Notes: generated by a model not told the origin, from the letters alone. Positions 35,603 to 44,490 are shown, counted from the stretch's first letter. The stretch is 64,000 bases of DNA from CAYMZZ01 sp046297935 (GCA_046297935.1 JBKBHA010000007.1:147713-211712), one strand, 5' to 3'. Made by a program: numbers and translations.

Positions 35603-36340
35603 TCAAAGATCGTGTTCGAGGTTGAGAATCCAGCTGCCACTGCTGATGGGGTCGTCCTGGAAGACGACTACGATAGAGATATGATTCCAACTGGCCTGAC
35701 CGATCCGTTGTGGAAAGTCGGTAAACCAGGCTTCGTTAGCCTGTCCGGCGCAGCCGGTTTGACACTGCCAGGTTTTTGCAGCTACCTGATTTACACCGCC
35801 AACGGTGTTCCAGTAAGAACGTTCTATGACCAGTTTTGGATAATTGCGGACCAGGGGCTCTATATAAAAATAGGAATCATCGGGCCGCAGGGCAACGGTG
35901 GCGTCATTACCGATAATATCGTTGAGTCGCACACGAGGCTTCCAGGCAGGATCGTTAAACGACTGCGGGGCCTGCATGCTCATACTGCTTCCGTCTGCAG
36001 GATCGAAACCACTGGTGGATACCCAAATACCCTGGTACTGATTGCGGTACCGCTTCTTGGAATAAAGGGTAGTCTGAAAACTGCGCTGGCCAGCAGGAAG
36101 CAGCTTCAGGGGCAAAAACAGGCTATCGTTACGTTGAATCAGTTTCTGATTGAACGTTTCACTGCCTTCCTTCCAGGAAATAACAGCTGAATCAAGCTGG
36201 TTCAGCGTAAGATAAGCAGCAGGAAATTGAACGATCAACAGGGGATTGCTGTCAAGAGGTTCGTCTTTATCTTTTCGACAGGACACTAATAAAATCAATG
36301 TCGCCAACAACAAGGTGGCGCGGCTTCCAAAAAGATTCAT
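35603..36340 (-). CDS. Lipoprotein of unknown function
   Basis: 245 residues with a lipoprotein signal (lipobox LVSC, C21). The mature part is strand-rich, with two cysteines (CQTGC) that may pair and repeated aromatic segments. I recognise no family. It is alone, with the tRNA-Val cluster downstream and the clpS gene divergent upstream. Confidence 0.7.
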   Translation of the reverse strand: MNLFGSRATLLLATLILLVSCRKDKDEPLDSNPLLIVQFPAAYLTLNQLDSAVISWKEGSETFNQKLIQRNDSLFLPLKLLPAGQRSFQTTLYSKKRYRNQYQGIWVSTSGFDPADGSSMSMQAPQSFNDPAWKPRVRLNDIIGNDATVALRPDDSYFYIEPLVRNYPKLVIERSYWNTVGGVNQVAAKTWQCQTGCAGQANEAWFTDFPQRIGQASWNHISIVVVFQDDPISSGSWILNLEHDL

Positions 36341-36537
36341 GGCTAAGATTTAGAAGATGAAATTAGCATGTGCTCCAACTCTGCCGCAGCGCAGTTGAAT
36401 GAATTGAGAAAAACAGGTTTTGAATCGTGGGAACCGGGTATCTGCTGAATGGATATTGACAAAAAACTAAATTGATAAAAATCAATTAATTAGCTATTGA
36501 ATTTCCATTTAGCGCTGGGAAAAATCAGGACTTTGTG

Positions 36538-36545
36538 TATTTTTG
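36538..36545 (+). promoter_or_regulatory. Candidate -7 box for clpS
   Basis: TATTTTTG matches TAnnTTTG and lies 18 bases before the chosen clpS start. A well-spaced -33 box is not visible. Confidence 0.35.
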
Positions 36546-36562
36546 ACCCAAAGGTTTTAAGG

Positions 36563-36859
36563 ATGGCTTCGACGAAGCATGATTTTCAAACTGATTTGCA
36601 GGAAGATGTATTGACCCTTGAAGACGAGGGTTGCAGCCTGATTGTATGGAATGACGAAGTAAATACCTTCGACTGGGTGATTCAAACCCTTGTTGAGGTT
36701 TGCGGCCATACTCAGGAACAGGCCGAGCAGTGCTCACTGCTGATTCATTTCAAAGGGAAATGCTCGGTTAAGAAAGGTGGCTACGATGAGTTGAAGACCA
36801 TGTGCGATGCCATCACCGATCGGGGTATCGGTGCCACTGTGGAGACTCTGGCCAGCTAA
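36563..36859 (+). CDS. clpS: ATP-dependent Clp protease adaptor ClpS
   Basis: 98 residues from MASTKHDF; the longer in-frame start at 36497 adds a non-conserved stretch. The ClpS core is visible as LIVWNDEVNTFDWVIQTL (N30-D31 contact the N-degron) and the helix with QAEQCSLLIHFKGKC. ClpS delivers proteins with destabilising N-termini to ClpAP. The next gene encodes Aat, which adds such residues, so the pair encodes both the tagging and the recognition step of the N-end rule. Confidence 0.95.
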   Translation: MASTKHDFQTDLQEDVLTLEDEGCSLIVWNDEVNTFDWVIQTLVEVCGHTQEQAEQCSLLIHFKGKCSVKKGGYDELKTMCDAITDRGIGATVETLAS

Positions 36860-36934
36860 GAATAAGCAGTCCTCTGGCAATTCAATCGGAGACTTGTTGT
36901 TTCTTTCGACAACCTGTTTTCTTTTTCCCGTTAC

Positions 36935-37579
36935 ATGCCATTATTTGCACTCGATAAGGAAATACAGTTTCCACCTGCCTATTTAGCGGATATGGACGGA
37001 CTACTGGCGATTGGTGGTGACCTCTCTACGGAGCGTCTCCTGTTGGCCTATCGAGAGGGAATCTTTCCCTGGTATGAAGGTGAACACATCCTATGGTGGT
37101 CACCAGATCCGCGCTTTGTGATTTTTCCGGAAGAACTAAAGATTCGCAAGTCCATTCGGCCATTGCTGAACAAAAATCATTTTGAATTTACGGTCAATAC
37201 TGCTTTTGCCCGGGTGATTGGACATTGCAAAAACACGCCCCGGCAAGGCCAGGAGGGCACCTGGATCACCAATGAGGTGGAAAAAGCCTTTATCCGTTTG
37301 CACGAATTGGGACACGCACATAGCGCAGAGGTGTGGAAGGATGGAGAACTCGTGGGAGGGCTGTATGGGATTCGAATGGGGCGAGTCTTTTTCGGCGAAA
37401 GCATGTTTAGCCTGCAACCTCAGGCCTCGCGGTATGCGTTTATCCGTTATGTGGAACTGATGAAGCAGGAAGGACTGGCACTAATAGACTGCCAGGTGTA
37501 TACCGAATACCTCGAAAGCCTCGGTGCCCGTATGATATCAAGAGCCGACTTTTTGCAGAAACTGAAAGAATACCTGTAA
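36935..37579 (+). CDS. aat: Leucyl/phenylalanyl-tRNA--protein transferase
   Basis: 214 residues with Aat motifs: LLAIGGDLSTERLLLAYREGIFPWY, ILWWSPDPR, GTWITNEVEKAF, and GGLYGIRMGRVFFGESMFS. It transfers Leu or Phe from tRNA to N-terminal Lys/Arg of proteins. It lies 75 bases after clpS in the same direction. Confidence 0.97.
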   Translation: MPLFALDKEIQFPPAYLADMDGLLAIGGDLSTERLLLAYREGIFPWYEGEHILWWSPDPRFVIFPEELKIRKSIRPLLNKNHFEFTVNTAFARVIGHCKNTPRQGQEGTWITNEVEKAFIRLHELGHAHSAEVWKDGELVGGLYGIRMGRVFFGESMFSLQPQASRYAFIRYVELMKQEGLALIDCQVYTEYLESLGARMISRADFLQKLKEYL

Positions 37580-37616
37580 TATGAGGGTGCCTATATTTGC
37601 AGACAACTGATTCGGA

Positions 37617-38096
37617 ATGCTGAAAAAGAACTGGATTTCATTTGCGCTGGTCGTTGTACTGGCTATTGTCTTGCTGCTGGTTCGTCGTTGTCAAAATGCC
37701 GGAAACGACAATGAGTCCAGGCCACGCACCGCCAATACGACCGACAGGAAGCAAACTTATCCCACAGGTGTAAACCGAAACCGGGGTTTCGATCGCCGCA
37801 TTTCCTATATTGAATACACTGAGCACGCGAAGTGCCGCATGCAGTGTAGGCGAATAAGCCAGGCAGAAGTGGAAGAAATTATGCGCGATGGTAAAATCAA
37901 TTATAAAAAAAGCGATGTAAACGATCGACCCTGTCCTACCTATGCGCTCGAAGGTACTACGCGCGACGATCAGCGGGTGCGTATCGTATTTGCGCAATGC
38001 GACTTTAAAACCAAAGTGGTGACCTGTATCGACCTCGACACTGATTGGGAATGCTCCTGCCCGGGCGATGATCGGTCGCATCAAAATCAGCGCTGA
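37617..38096 (+). CDS. DUF4258-domain membrane-anchored protein
   Basis: 159 residues with one N-terminal transmembrane helix (6-22) and a C-terminal DUF4258 domain: YTEHAKCRMQCRRISQAEVEEIM, then RVRIVFAQCDFKTKVVTCIDLD. Five cysteines in the domain suggest disulphides or metal binding. DUF4258 is related to small RNase-like toxin folds, but function here is unknown. Its TGA overlaps the ATG of the acyltransferase gene by one base, so translation is coupled. Confidence 0.8.
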   Translation: MLKKNWISFALVVVLAIVLLLVRRCQNAGNDNESRPRTANTTDRKQTYPTGVNRNRGFDRRISYIEYTEHAKCRMQCRRISQAEVEEIMRDGKINYKKSDVNDRPCPTYALEGTTRDDQRVRIVFAQCDFKTKVVTCIDLDTDWECSCPGDDRSHQNQR

Positions 38097-38854
38097 TGAA
38101 GTTTTTTAAAAAACTGGCCGGCTGGGTATACAGTGTGTATGCGCTGATTGTGTTTGTGGCGATTATGCTGCTGATATTTCCTTTGGTTATTGTTGCCAGT
38201 TTATTCGGACGTATCCGTGGGGGTAATGCGGTGTTTCGGCTTTGCAGCCTCTGGGCTGATATCTGGTTTCCGCTGATCGGAATCTGGCACGAAAAAATAT
38301 ATGAGGCTCCGCATGATCGCTCGAAGCCTTTTATTTTCATCAGCAATCATATTTCTTATCTCGATTCGGCGGTGCTGGTAAAAGCCTATCGGCAACCGGT
38401 TCGCCCACTCGGCAAAGTAGAAATGGCGCGGGTACCGGTATTTGGTTATATCTACAAAAACGCGATTGTAACAGTTGATCGCAGCAGTGCAGAAAACCGT
38501 GCTCGCAGTATTCGGGTGCTCAGTTCGATTATCCGAAAAGGGATATCTGTCATGGTATTCCCTGAAGGTACCTTCAACATGACACATGAGCCCCTGAAGG
38601 AATTTTATGACGGCGCTTTCAGGATCGCCATCGAAACACAAACACCGATAAAGCCGGTTTTGTTTCTCGACACGTACGACCGAATGCATTACCGCAGCCT
38701 TTTTTCACTAACACCCGGTCGCAGCCGCATTGTATATCTCGAAGAAATTCCTGTGGCCGGACTCACGGTCAAAGACCTGCCTCTGTTGCGTGATAAAGTG
38801 TGGCAGCAGATGGCTGAAAAGCTGCGTGCTTACAAGGCGAGCTGGATTCGATAG
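38096..38854 (+). CDS. 1-acylglycerol-3-phosphate acyltransferase-like (PlsC family)
   Basis: 252 residues with an N-terminal transmembrane helix. Catalytic motif NHISYLD at 84-90 (H85, D90) and the substrate motif FPEGT at 155-159, as in PlsC-type lysophospholipid acyltransferases. It makes phosphatidic acid from lysophosphatidic acid, or acylates a related lipid. It is coupled to the DUF4258 gene and precedes priA. Confidence 0.93.
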   Translation: MKFFKKLAGWVYSVYALIVFVAIMLLIFPLVIVASLFGRIRGGNAVFRLCSLWADIWFPLIGIWHEKIYEAPHDRSKPFIFISNHISYLDSAVLVKAYRQPVRPLGKVEMARVPVFGYIYKNAIVTVDRSSAENRARSIRVLSSIIRKGISVMVFPEGTFNMTHEPLKEFYDGAFRIAIETQTPIKPVLFLDTYDRMHYRSLFSLTPGRSRIVYLEEIPVAGLTVKDLPLLRDKVWQQMAEKLRAYKASWIR

Positions 38855-38916
38855 CGAACTCGTAAATTTGTCAATTCCTTCAGGGGATTTTTCAAACATT
38901 TTATCCGTTTCATTGC

Positions 38917-41370
38917 ATGCTTTATGCCGAAGTTATTATTCCACTACTGCTTCCCCGCAACTATACCTGGGAAGTGCCGGAAGCCCTGCAGGCCAAACTG
39001 GTGCCGGGTTGCCGGGTAGAAGTGAACCTCGGTAAGTCAAAACGTTACGCCGGCGTGGTAAAACGCCTTCATTCCGAAAAGCCCGATTGGGTAGAGACCA
39101 AACCGATTCTAAACGTATTAGACGTAGAGCCGGTATTGTTTGAAGAACAACTAAAGCTTTGGGAGTGGATCGCATCTTATTATATGTGTAGCGAAGGAGA
39201 AGTAATGGCGGCAGCTCTGCCGGCACATTTCAAGCTAAGCAGCGAGTCGATCCTTGTTTTCAATGAGGAATTTGGAGATGACTTTTCCACCCTTGACCAC
39301 GACGAATATCTGGTAGGCGAAGCTTTGTTGCTGAAGAAAGAACTGCGTTTGAACGAAGTTCAGCAACTGCTCGATTCTGCCCACGTTTACCCGGTCATCA
39401 ACCGGTTGATCCACAAAAAAGTTTGCTATGTATGGGAGGCGCTGAAGCAAACCTACAAGCCGAGGATGGAAAATTATGTGGTGCTGGCGCCAGCATATCG
39501 AAAAGAGGAAGCCCTGGAGGAATTGCTTAACAACAATGCCAGGCTGCAACGTGCCGAAAAGCAGATGGAATTGCTGCTGGCATTTTTGCATTTAAATCGA
39601 ACGGAGGGAGAGGTGACACGTCCCTCTCTGCTGAAAAAATCAGGCGCCAGTGATGCACAATTGAAGGGACTGGTTGATAAAAAAATATTGGAAATTGAAA
39701 AGCGAAGTGTGGACAGGTTGCTCTACCTGCCACCTCAGGTGAATATTGATTTCGAACTGACGGCGGCCCAGCAAACTGCTTTGGAAGAGTTGCGAACGCA
39801 ACTGCAGGAAAAGCCGGTCTGCCTGTTGCAGGGTGTGACGTCGAGCGGCAAAACTCAATTGTATATCCACCTGATTGCTGATGCCATTCAGCAAGGCTCT
39901 CAGGTATTATTCCTGCTTCCTGAAATTGCGCTGACTTCGCAAATAATCAGAAGGCTTCAAAAACATTTCGGTGGCCATATTGGCATCTATCATTCGCGTT
40001 TTTCGCACAACGAGCGGGTGGAAATCTGGAACAAAGTGAAATCAGGCGAGCTGAAAGTTGTACTGGGTGCGCGGTCGTCGTTGTTTCTTCCGTTTCAAAA
40101 TCTTTCGTTGATTATTTGCGATGAAGAACATGATAGCTCCTACAAACAGCAGGAGCCAGCGCCCCGTTATCATGGCCGTGATGCCGCCATTTATTATGCC
40201 ACTTTGTTTGGCGCTAAAACGGTGCTGGGCAGTGCTACGCCGTCGCTGGAAAGTTACTATAACGCGCAAACCGGCAAATATGGATTTGTTAAGTTGAATG
40301 AGCGATTTGGTGAATTGGCGCTTCCGAAGATTGAAATGATTGATCTGCGGAAAGTGGAGCGAAAAGACAAAGAACGCGTGATCATTTCACCTGCTCTGCA
40401 GGAGGCAATTATTCAAGCCATTGCGCAAAAAAAGCAGGTTATCCTATTTCAAAACCGACGTGGGTATTCGCCCTATCAGGTTTGTATGGTCTGTGGCTGG
40501 ATTCCGCAATGTCGGTATTGCGATGTATCGTTGACCTTTCATAAGCTGTCAAATAAACTGCAGTGTCATTATTGTGGAGCTACCTATCCACCTGTTCACA
40601 CCTGTGCGGCATGCGGTAACCACCAGTTTACGCAGCGCAACTTTGGCACTGAAAAAATAGAGGAGATATTGCAGGAAACATTTCCTGAAGCAAAAGTGGC
40701 CCGAATGGATGTAGACACGGTGCGTGGCAAGCAGGCCCACGACACATTGATTCAGCAGTTTGAGCAGCAACGAATCGACATACTGGTGGGGACCCAAATG
40801 GTTGTGAAAGGTCTGGATTTCGACCATGTAGGTCTTGTTGGTATTCTGGATGCCGATGGACTTTTACAGTTTGCCGACTTCAGGGTACACGAACGGGCTT
40901 TTCAGTTAATGGAGCAGGTGAGTGGTCGTGCCGGTCGTAAGGGGCAACAGGGGCAGGTGCTGATACAAACGCTACAACCGGCGCATCCGCTCCTGCTGTT
41001 TGTACAACAGCATGATTACGAAAAAATGTACAACGATGAATTGCCGAAGCGCAAGCAGTTTGGATATCCACCGTTTACCAGAATTGTTCACATAACCTTC
41101 AGGCACCGGTTTAAGGAAATTGTTGCACAGGCTGCGCAAAAATATGCGTCGTCGCTTCAAAATCGTTATGGGTCGTATATGGTAGGGCCGGCAGAACCTG
41201 TGATTGGTCGGATTCGAAATCTGTATTTAATGGAACTGATGCTGAAACTGCCGAAGGACCCTAAACTGGTTGCTCAATGCAAACGGGATTTGATGGAACA
41301 AATGGCCATTCTGCACCAGGAAAAACGTTTCAGAAGTGTGGTGATCCTGCCGGATGTGGATCGATTGTAG
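38917..41370 (+). CDS. priA: Primosomal protein N' (replication restart helicase)
   Basis: 817 residues. Superfamily 2 helicase with Walker A GVTSSGKT (306-313), DEEH Walker B (CDEEHDSSYKQ), and a zinc-binding insert with paired cysteines (CMVCGW, CRYC, CHYC, CAAC). PriA reloads the replisome at stalled forks. The N-terminal DNA-binding domain is present. Just after its stop lies an octamer array (41381-41404) and the first composite repeat region. Confidence 0.97.
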   Translation: MLYAEVIIPLLLPRNYTWEVPEALQAKLVPGCRVEVNLGKSKRYAGVVKRLHSEKPDWVETKPILNVLDVEPVLFEEQLKLWEWIASYYMCSEGEVMAAALPAHFKLSSESILVFNEEFGDDFSTLDHDEYLVGEALLLKKELRLNEVQQLLDSAHVYPVINRLIHKKVCYVWEALKQTYKPRMENYVVLAPAYRKEEALEELLNNNARLQRAEKQMELLLAFLHLNRTEGEVTRPSLLKKSGASDAQLKGLVDKKILEIEKRSVDRLLYLPPQVNIDFELTAAQQTALEELRTQLQEKPVCLLQGVTSSGKTQLYIHLIADAIQQGSQVLFLLPEIALTSQIIRRLQKHFGGHIGIYHSRFSHNERVEIWNKVKSGELKVVLGARSSLFLPFQNLSLIICDEEHDSSYKQQEPAPRYHGRDAAIYYATLFGAKTVLGSATPSLESYYNAQTGKYGFVKLNERFGELALPKIEMIDLRKVERKDKERVIISPALQEAIIQAIAQKKQVILFQNRRGYSPYQVCMVCGWIPQCRYCDVSLTFHKLSNKLQCHYCGATYPPVHTCAACGNHQFTQRNFGTEKIEEILQETFPEAKVARMDVDTVRGKQAHDTLIQQFEQQRIDILVGTQMVVKGLDFDHVGLVGILDADGLLQFADFRVHERAFQLMEQVSGRAGRKGQQGQVLIQTLQPAHPLLLFVQQHDYEKMYNDELPKRKQFGYPPFTRIVHITFRHRFKEIVAQAAQKYASSLQNRYGSYMVGPAEPVIGRIRNLYLMELMLKLPKDPKLVAQCKRDLMEQMAILHQEKRFRSVVILPDVDRL

Positions 41371-41380
41371 AAGTGTCGGG

Positions 41381-41404
41381 TTGTTTAGTTGTTGAATTGT
41401 TGTT
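41381..41404 (+). repeat. Octamer array after priA
   Basis: Three 8-base units (TTGTTTAG, TTGTTGAA, TTGTTGTT), oriented with the gene. It is the first element of the composite repeat between priA and the convergent reductase gene. Confidence 0.75.
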
Positions 41405-41410
41405 TTGTAT

Positions 41411-41556
41411 TTCTGCGCAAATCTGCGCTCCAATCTGCGCAAATCTGCGGGAACAGAAAACCATTCACTGTTCGCGTGCCTCAAAAGAGTGCAGCAGTTC
41501 TGTTCCCGCAGATTTGCACAGATTTTTACACAGATTTACGCAGATGTAATACATCC
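41411..41556. repeat. Long palindromic intergenic element, copy B (core inverted)
   Basis: Arms at 41412-41456 and 41500-41545 match those of copies A and C, but the core (41457-41499) is the reverse complement of the A and C cores (it reads AAAACCATTCACTG first). So either the whole element or the core alone occurs in both orientations. Confidence 0.85.
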
Positions 41557-41580
41557 AAACGACTCAACGACTCAACAAAG

Positions 41581-42216
41581 CCTGCGAGGCTCGGCATCCG
41601 TTTAACCGCCGAGTTCTCCGAGGTCTTACGCAGAGGCGGGGAGGACTTTTTCCGTGATTGAATCTCACATTACTGTCAAACGATCTCCGTGCCCTCTGCG
41701 AAAAAAACTCTGTTCCCTCTGCGGTTAAACAGGGTATCAATGCTCTAAGATTGTGGCCAACGTTTAAAGAATTTGATGTTCTGATCCTACTGATTCGCTT
41801 GAAGCCTGCGAGGCTCGGCATCCGTTTAACCGCCGAGTTCTCCGAGGTCTTACGCAGAGGCGGGGAGGACTTTTTCCGTGATTGAATCTCACATTACTGT
41901 CAAACGATCTCCGTGCCCTCTGCGTAAAAAACTCTGTTACCTCTGCGGTTAAACAGGGTATAAGTGCTCTAAGATCGTGGCCAACGTTTAAAGAATTTGA
42001 TGTTATGATCCTACTGATTCGCTTGAAGCTTGCGAGGCTCGGCATCCGTTTAACCGCAGAGTTCTCCGAGGTCTTACGCAGAGGCGGGGAGGACTTTTTC
42101 CGTGATTGAATCTCACATTACTGTCAAACGATCTCCGTGCCCTCTGCGTAAAAAACTCTGTTACCTCTGCGGTTAAACAGGGTATCAATGCTCTAAGATT
42201 GTGGCCAACCCTTAAT
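41581..42216. repeat. 224-bp tandem repeat, about 2.8 copies
   Basis: Copies begin at 41581, 41805 and 42029 (exact period 224) and differ at only a few positions. Each contains TTTAACCGC.GAGTTCTCCGAG near its start and CTCTGCGGTTAAACAGGG near its end, which are complementary in part. ORFs of about 75 codons occur in each copy on both strands but shift frame with the period, so I treat the block as non-coding. Confidence 0.92.
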
Positions 42217-42264
42217 GAATCGCTTTTCTGAACTTAAAGATTTACACAGATTTAAATACATCCC
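42217..42264. repeat. Half copy of the palindromic element
   Basis: TTTTCTGAACTTAAAGATTTACACAG and onward to ATACATCCCA corresponds to one arm of the palindromic element, with no core and no opposite arm. Confidence 0.65.
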
Positions 42265-42269
42265 AACGA

Positions 42270-42307
42270 ATCAACAACTACACAACTACACAACTCAACA
42301 ACTCAAC
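42270..42307 (-). repeat. Octamer array at the end of the reductase gene
   Basis: Units CTACACAA, CTACACAA, CTCAACAA and CTCAAC; on the minus strand TTGTGTAG/TTGTTGAG. It starts 2 bases past the TAA stop (42310-42312) of the minus-strand gene and is oriented with it. Confidence 0.85.
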
Positions 42308-42309
42308 TA

Positions 42310-42969
42310 TTATTCTACAATTTGATCATACAAATGTCTCTGCACCCCTACGCTGGGTGAAAGTGCAGCCCGGATCATTGCTGCAGCCAGTTGCTGGTCG
42401 GTGACCGGCCGGTATTTGCGCAGTCCTCCAATTAATAAGGGGGCAAAGACCTTCATTAGGCCCATTGATATTTTTTCAACAGGCCTTCTTTCCTCTCTTT
42501 TACCCAGGAGGAGGGAAGGTTGAAAGAAATGGATGGATGCAAAAGGTTCAAGGCTGATAGCGTCTTCAACATGTCCTTTCAGCTTGAGATAAAAATTGCT
42601 GCTTTTGCTATTGGCACCCACTGAGGTGATGACTACAATTTTGCGGCAACCGATTTCGCGGCAGGCGCGGGCTGCACGTACCGGTATATCAAAGTCTATT
42701 TTGGTATACGCCTGGCGATCGCCCTTTACCTTTTTTTGCGTGGTGCCGATTGCGCAGAAAAGGACTTCGCTACCATCCATCGCCAACTTGATCGATTCGG
42801 CATCGCTGAAGTCTACGAGTTTCACTTTCACTTTAGGATGCGGGGATTCCATGGGCCTGCGAACCAGTATGCGGATTGTTTCGTAATGGTCGTTGTCAAT
42901 CAGTTGACGAACCAGCTCCCGGCCAATCATTCCGGTAGCACCAATGATGGAAGCGATAGCGGCAGACAT
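42310..42969 (-). CDS. NAD(P)-binding atypical SDR (TIP30/HTATIP2-like)
   Basis: 219 residues with a Rossmann N-terminus (GATGMIG, 10-16) and a LVRRP segment after beta-2 that suggests NADPH. The pattern VVITSVGANSKSSNFYLKLKG followed by HFFQPSLLLGKREE is typical of TIP30-like atypical SDRs. A Y-x3-K as such is replaced by YLKLKG. Substrate unknown. Divergent from murB with a 36-base gap. Confidence 0.87.
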   Translation of the reverse strand: MSAAIASIIGATGMIGRELVRQLIDNDHYETIRILVRRPMESPHPKVKVKLVDFSDAESIKLAMDGSEVLFCAIGTTQKKVKGDRQAYTKIDFDIPVRAARACREIGCRKIVVITSVGANSKSSNFYLKLKGHVEDAISLEPFASIHFFQPSLLLGKREERRPVEKISMGLMKVFAPLLIGGLRKYRPVTDQQLAAAMIRAALSPSVGVQRHLYDQIVE

Positions 42970-43005
42970 AGGCGGCGAATACGAATTTGGTTATTTTTGA
43001 TCTCT

Positions 43006-44028
43006 ATGCAAGTTCAGGAAAATTATTCGTTGCTGAATCATAACAGTTTCCATATTGACGCCCATGCCCGTTATTTTGCTGCTTTCGACAGCGTAGAAAA
43101 ACTGGAAGAACTGGTGGAAATCGCTTTTTCTACCAATCCGGCCCAGCCGGCATTAGTACTGGGAGGCGGTAGCAATATTCTGTTAACGGGAGATATCGAT
43201 GGATGGGTTTTTCACAATCGAATCGCTGGTATTCAGGTAGAGTCGGAAGATGACGAAAGCGTGTTGATAAATGTCGGCGCCGGCGTGGTCTGGCACGAAC
43301 TCGTGCAGTACAGTTTGGCCAACAACTGGGCGGGACTGGAAAATCTCTCCCTGATTCCTGGTTCGGTAGGTGCTTCGCCGATGCAAAATATCGGCGCCTA
43401 TGGAGTTGAATTAAAGGATCATTTTCATTCACTCGAAGCCTGGCACCTTCGAGACAGGAAGTTGCACAGCTTTCATGCGGCCGATTGTGAATTCGGATAC
43501 CGGGAAAGTATATTTAAACGGGCAGCACGAGGGCTCTATATTATTACGCGCGTAAGGTTCCGGTTGTCAAAGAAGCCGGTTTATCGTACCGGATATGGGG
43601 CAATTGCTCAGGAACTGGAGAAGATGGGTGTTAAGGAATTGAGTATACAGGCCATTTCGGAGGCAGTAATCCGAATCCGGCGGTCGAAGTTGCCAGATCC
43701 AAAGGAGATTGGCAATGCGGGCTCATTTTTCAAAAATCCGTCGGTGCCGGCCATACTTTATGATCATTTGAGGCTGCAGCATCCGGGACTGGTATCTTAT
43801 CCCAATGCCGATGGCAGTTGGAAGCTGGCTGCAGGCTGGCTGATTGAACAATGCGGATGGAAGGGCTACCGCGAAGGAGATGCAGGCTGCCACGCGCGGC
43901 AGGCGCTGGTACTGGTCAACTATGGTAAGGCTACGGGGAAGGAAATTGTTGATTTATCAAATCGAATAAAGGCAAGTGTAAAGGAAAAATTTCTGGTGGA
44001 ACTAGAGACAGAAGTGAATGTTGTGTAG
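43006..44028 (+). CDS. murB: UDP-N-acetylmuramate dehydrogenase
   Basis: 340 residues from MQVQENYSLL; a long in-frame extension to 42736 is antisense to the neighbour and rejected. FAD-binding motif GGGSN at 53-57, PGSVGASPMQNIGAYG at 118-133, and catalytic S240 in NAGSFFKNP. Layout is the type I (E. coli-like) MurB. It reduces UDP-GlcNAc-enolpyruvate to UDP-MurNAc. The stop TAG (44026-44028) is the end of the first octamer of an array. Confidence 0.97.
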   Translation: MQVQENYSLLNHNSFHIDAHARYFAAFDSVEKLEELVEIAFSTNPAQPALVLGGGSNILLTGDIDGWVFHNRIAGIQVESEDDESVLINVGAGVVWHELVQYSLANNWAGLENLSLIPGSVGASPMQNIGAYGVELKDHFHSLEAWHLRDRKLHSFHAADCEFGYRESIFKRAARGLYIITRVRFRLSKKPVYRTGYGAIAQELEKMGVKELSIQAISEAVIRIRRSKLPDPKEIGNAGSFFKNPSVPAILYDHLRLQHPGLVSYPNADGSWKLAAGWLIEQCGWKGYREGDAGCHARQALVLVNYGKATGKEIVDLSNRIKASVKEKFLVELETEVNVV

Positions 44029-44092
44029 TTGTTTAGTTGTGTAGTTGTTTAGTTGTTGAGTTGTGTAGTTGTTTGGTTGTGTAGATGTTTAG
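44021..44092 (+). repeat. Octamer tandem array overlapping the murB stop
   Basis: Nine 8-base units, mostly TTGTGTAG and TTGTTTAG. The first unit contains the last murB codons and its stop. Since 8 is not a multiple of 3, the TAG recurs in all three frames. Confidence 0.95.
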
Positions 44093-44097
44093 TCGTC

Positions 44098-44248
44098 GGG
44101 ATGTATTTAAATCTGTGTAAAAATCTGTGTAAATCTGTGGGAACAGAACTGCTGCACTGTTTTAAGGCACGCGAACAGTAAATGGTTTTCTGTTCCCGCA
44201 GATTTGCACAGATTTTTACACAGATTTACGCAGATCTAATACATCCAA
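44098..44248. repeat. Long palindromic intergenic element, copy C
   Basis: Arms GGATGTATTTAAATCTG.. (44098-44146) and ..CAGATCTAATACATCC (44190-44248) around a core with AACTGCTGCACTG, in the same orientation as copy A and opposite to copy B. Confidence 0.85.
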
Positions 44249-44252
44249 ACGA

Positions 44253-44396
44253 GAGGCAGGGAGGACTTTTTCCGTGATTGAATCTCATATTACTCTCAAA
44301 CGATCTCCGTGCCCTCTGCGAAAAAAACTCTGTTCCCTCTGCGGTTAAACAGGGTATAAGTGCTTTAAGGTTGTGGCCAACCTTTAAAGAATTTGC
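44253..44396. repeat. Partial copy of the 224-bp repeat
   Basis: About 145 bases matching the repeat at 41.6-42.2 kb from its GGAGGACTTTTTCCGTG segment to its CTTTAAAGAATTTG end, with scattered changes. Confidence 0.88.
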
Positions 44397-44490
44397 TTTT
44401 CTGTTCCCACAGATTTACGCAGATTTACACAGATTTGAATACATTCCTACAATTCAACAATTCAACAACTACACAACTCAACAACTAAAC
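44397..44490 (-). repeat. Half palindromic element plus octamer array
   Basis: 44397-44446 is one arm of the palindromic element (CTGTTCCCACAG onward to ACATTCC). 44447-44490 is an octamer array reading TTTAG/TTGTTGAG/TTGTGTAG on the minus strand. It ends 6 bases before the stop of the minus-strand ATPase gene and is oriented with that gene. Confidence 0.8.

Noticed and set aside
41658..42109. Repeated ORFs of about 75 codons in the 224-bp units and a third one at 44278
   Set aside because: They follow the repeat, shift frame with its 224-base period, appear on both strands and have no protein features.
41581..42216. CRISPR array
   Set aside because: The period is 224 bases with near-identical units, without short repeats and unique spacers, and no cas genes are present.
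42736..43005. 90-codon N-terminal extension of murB
   Set aside because: It is antisense to the reductase gene, and MurB homology starts at MQVQENYSLL.
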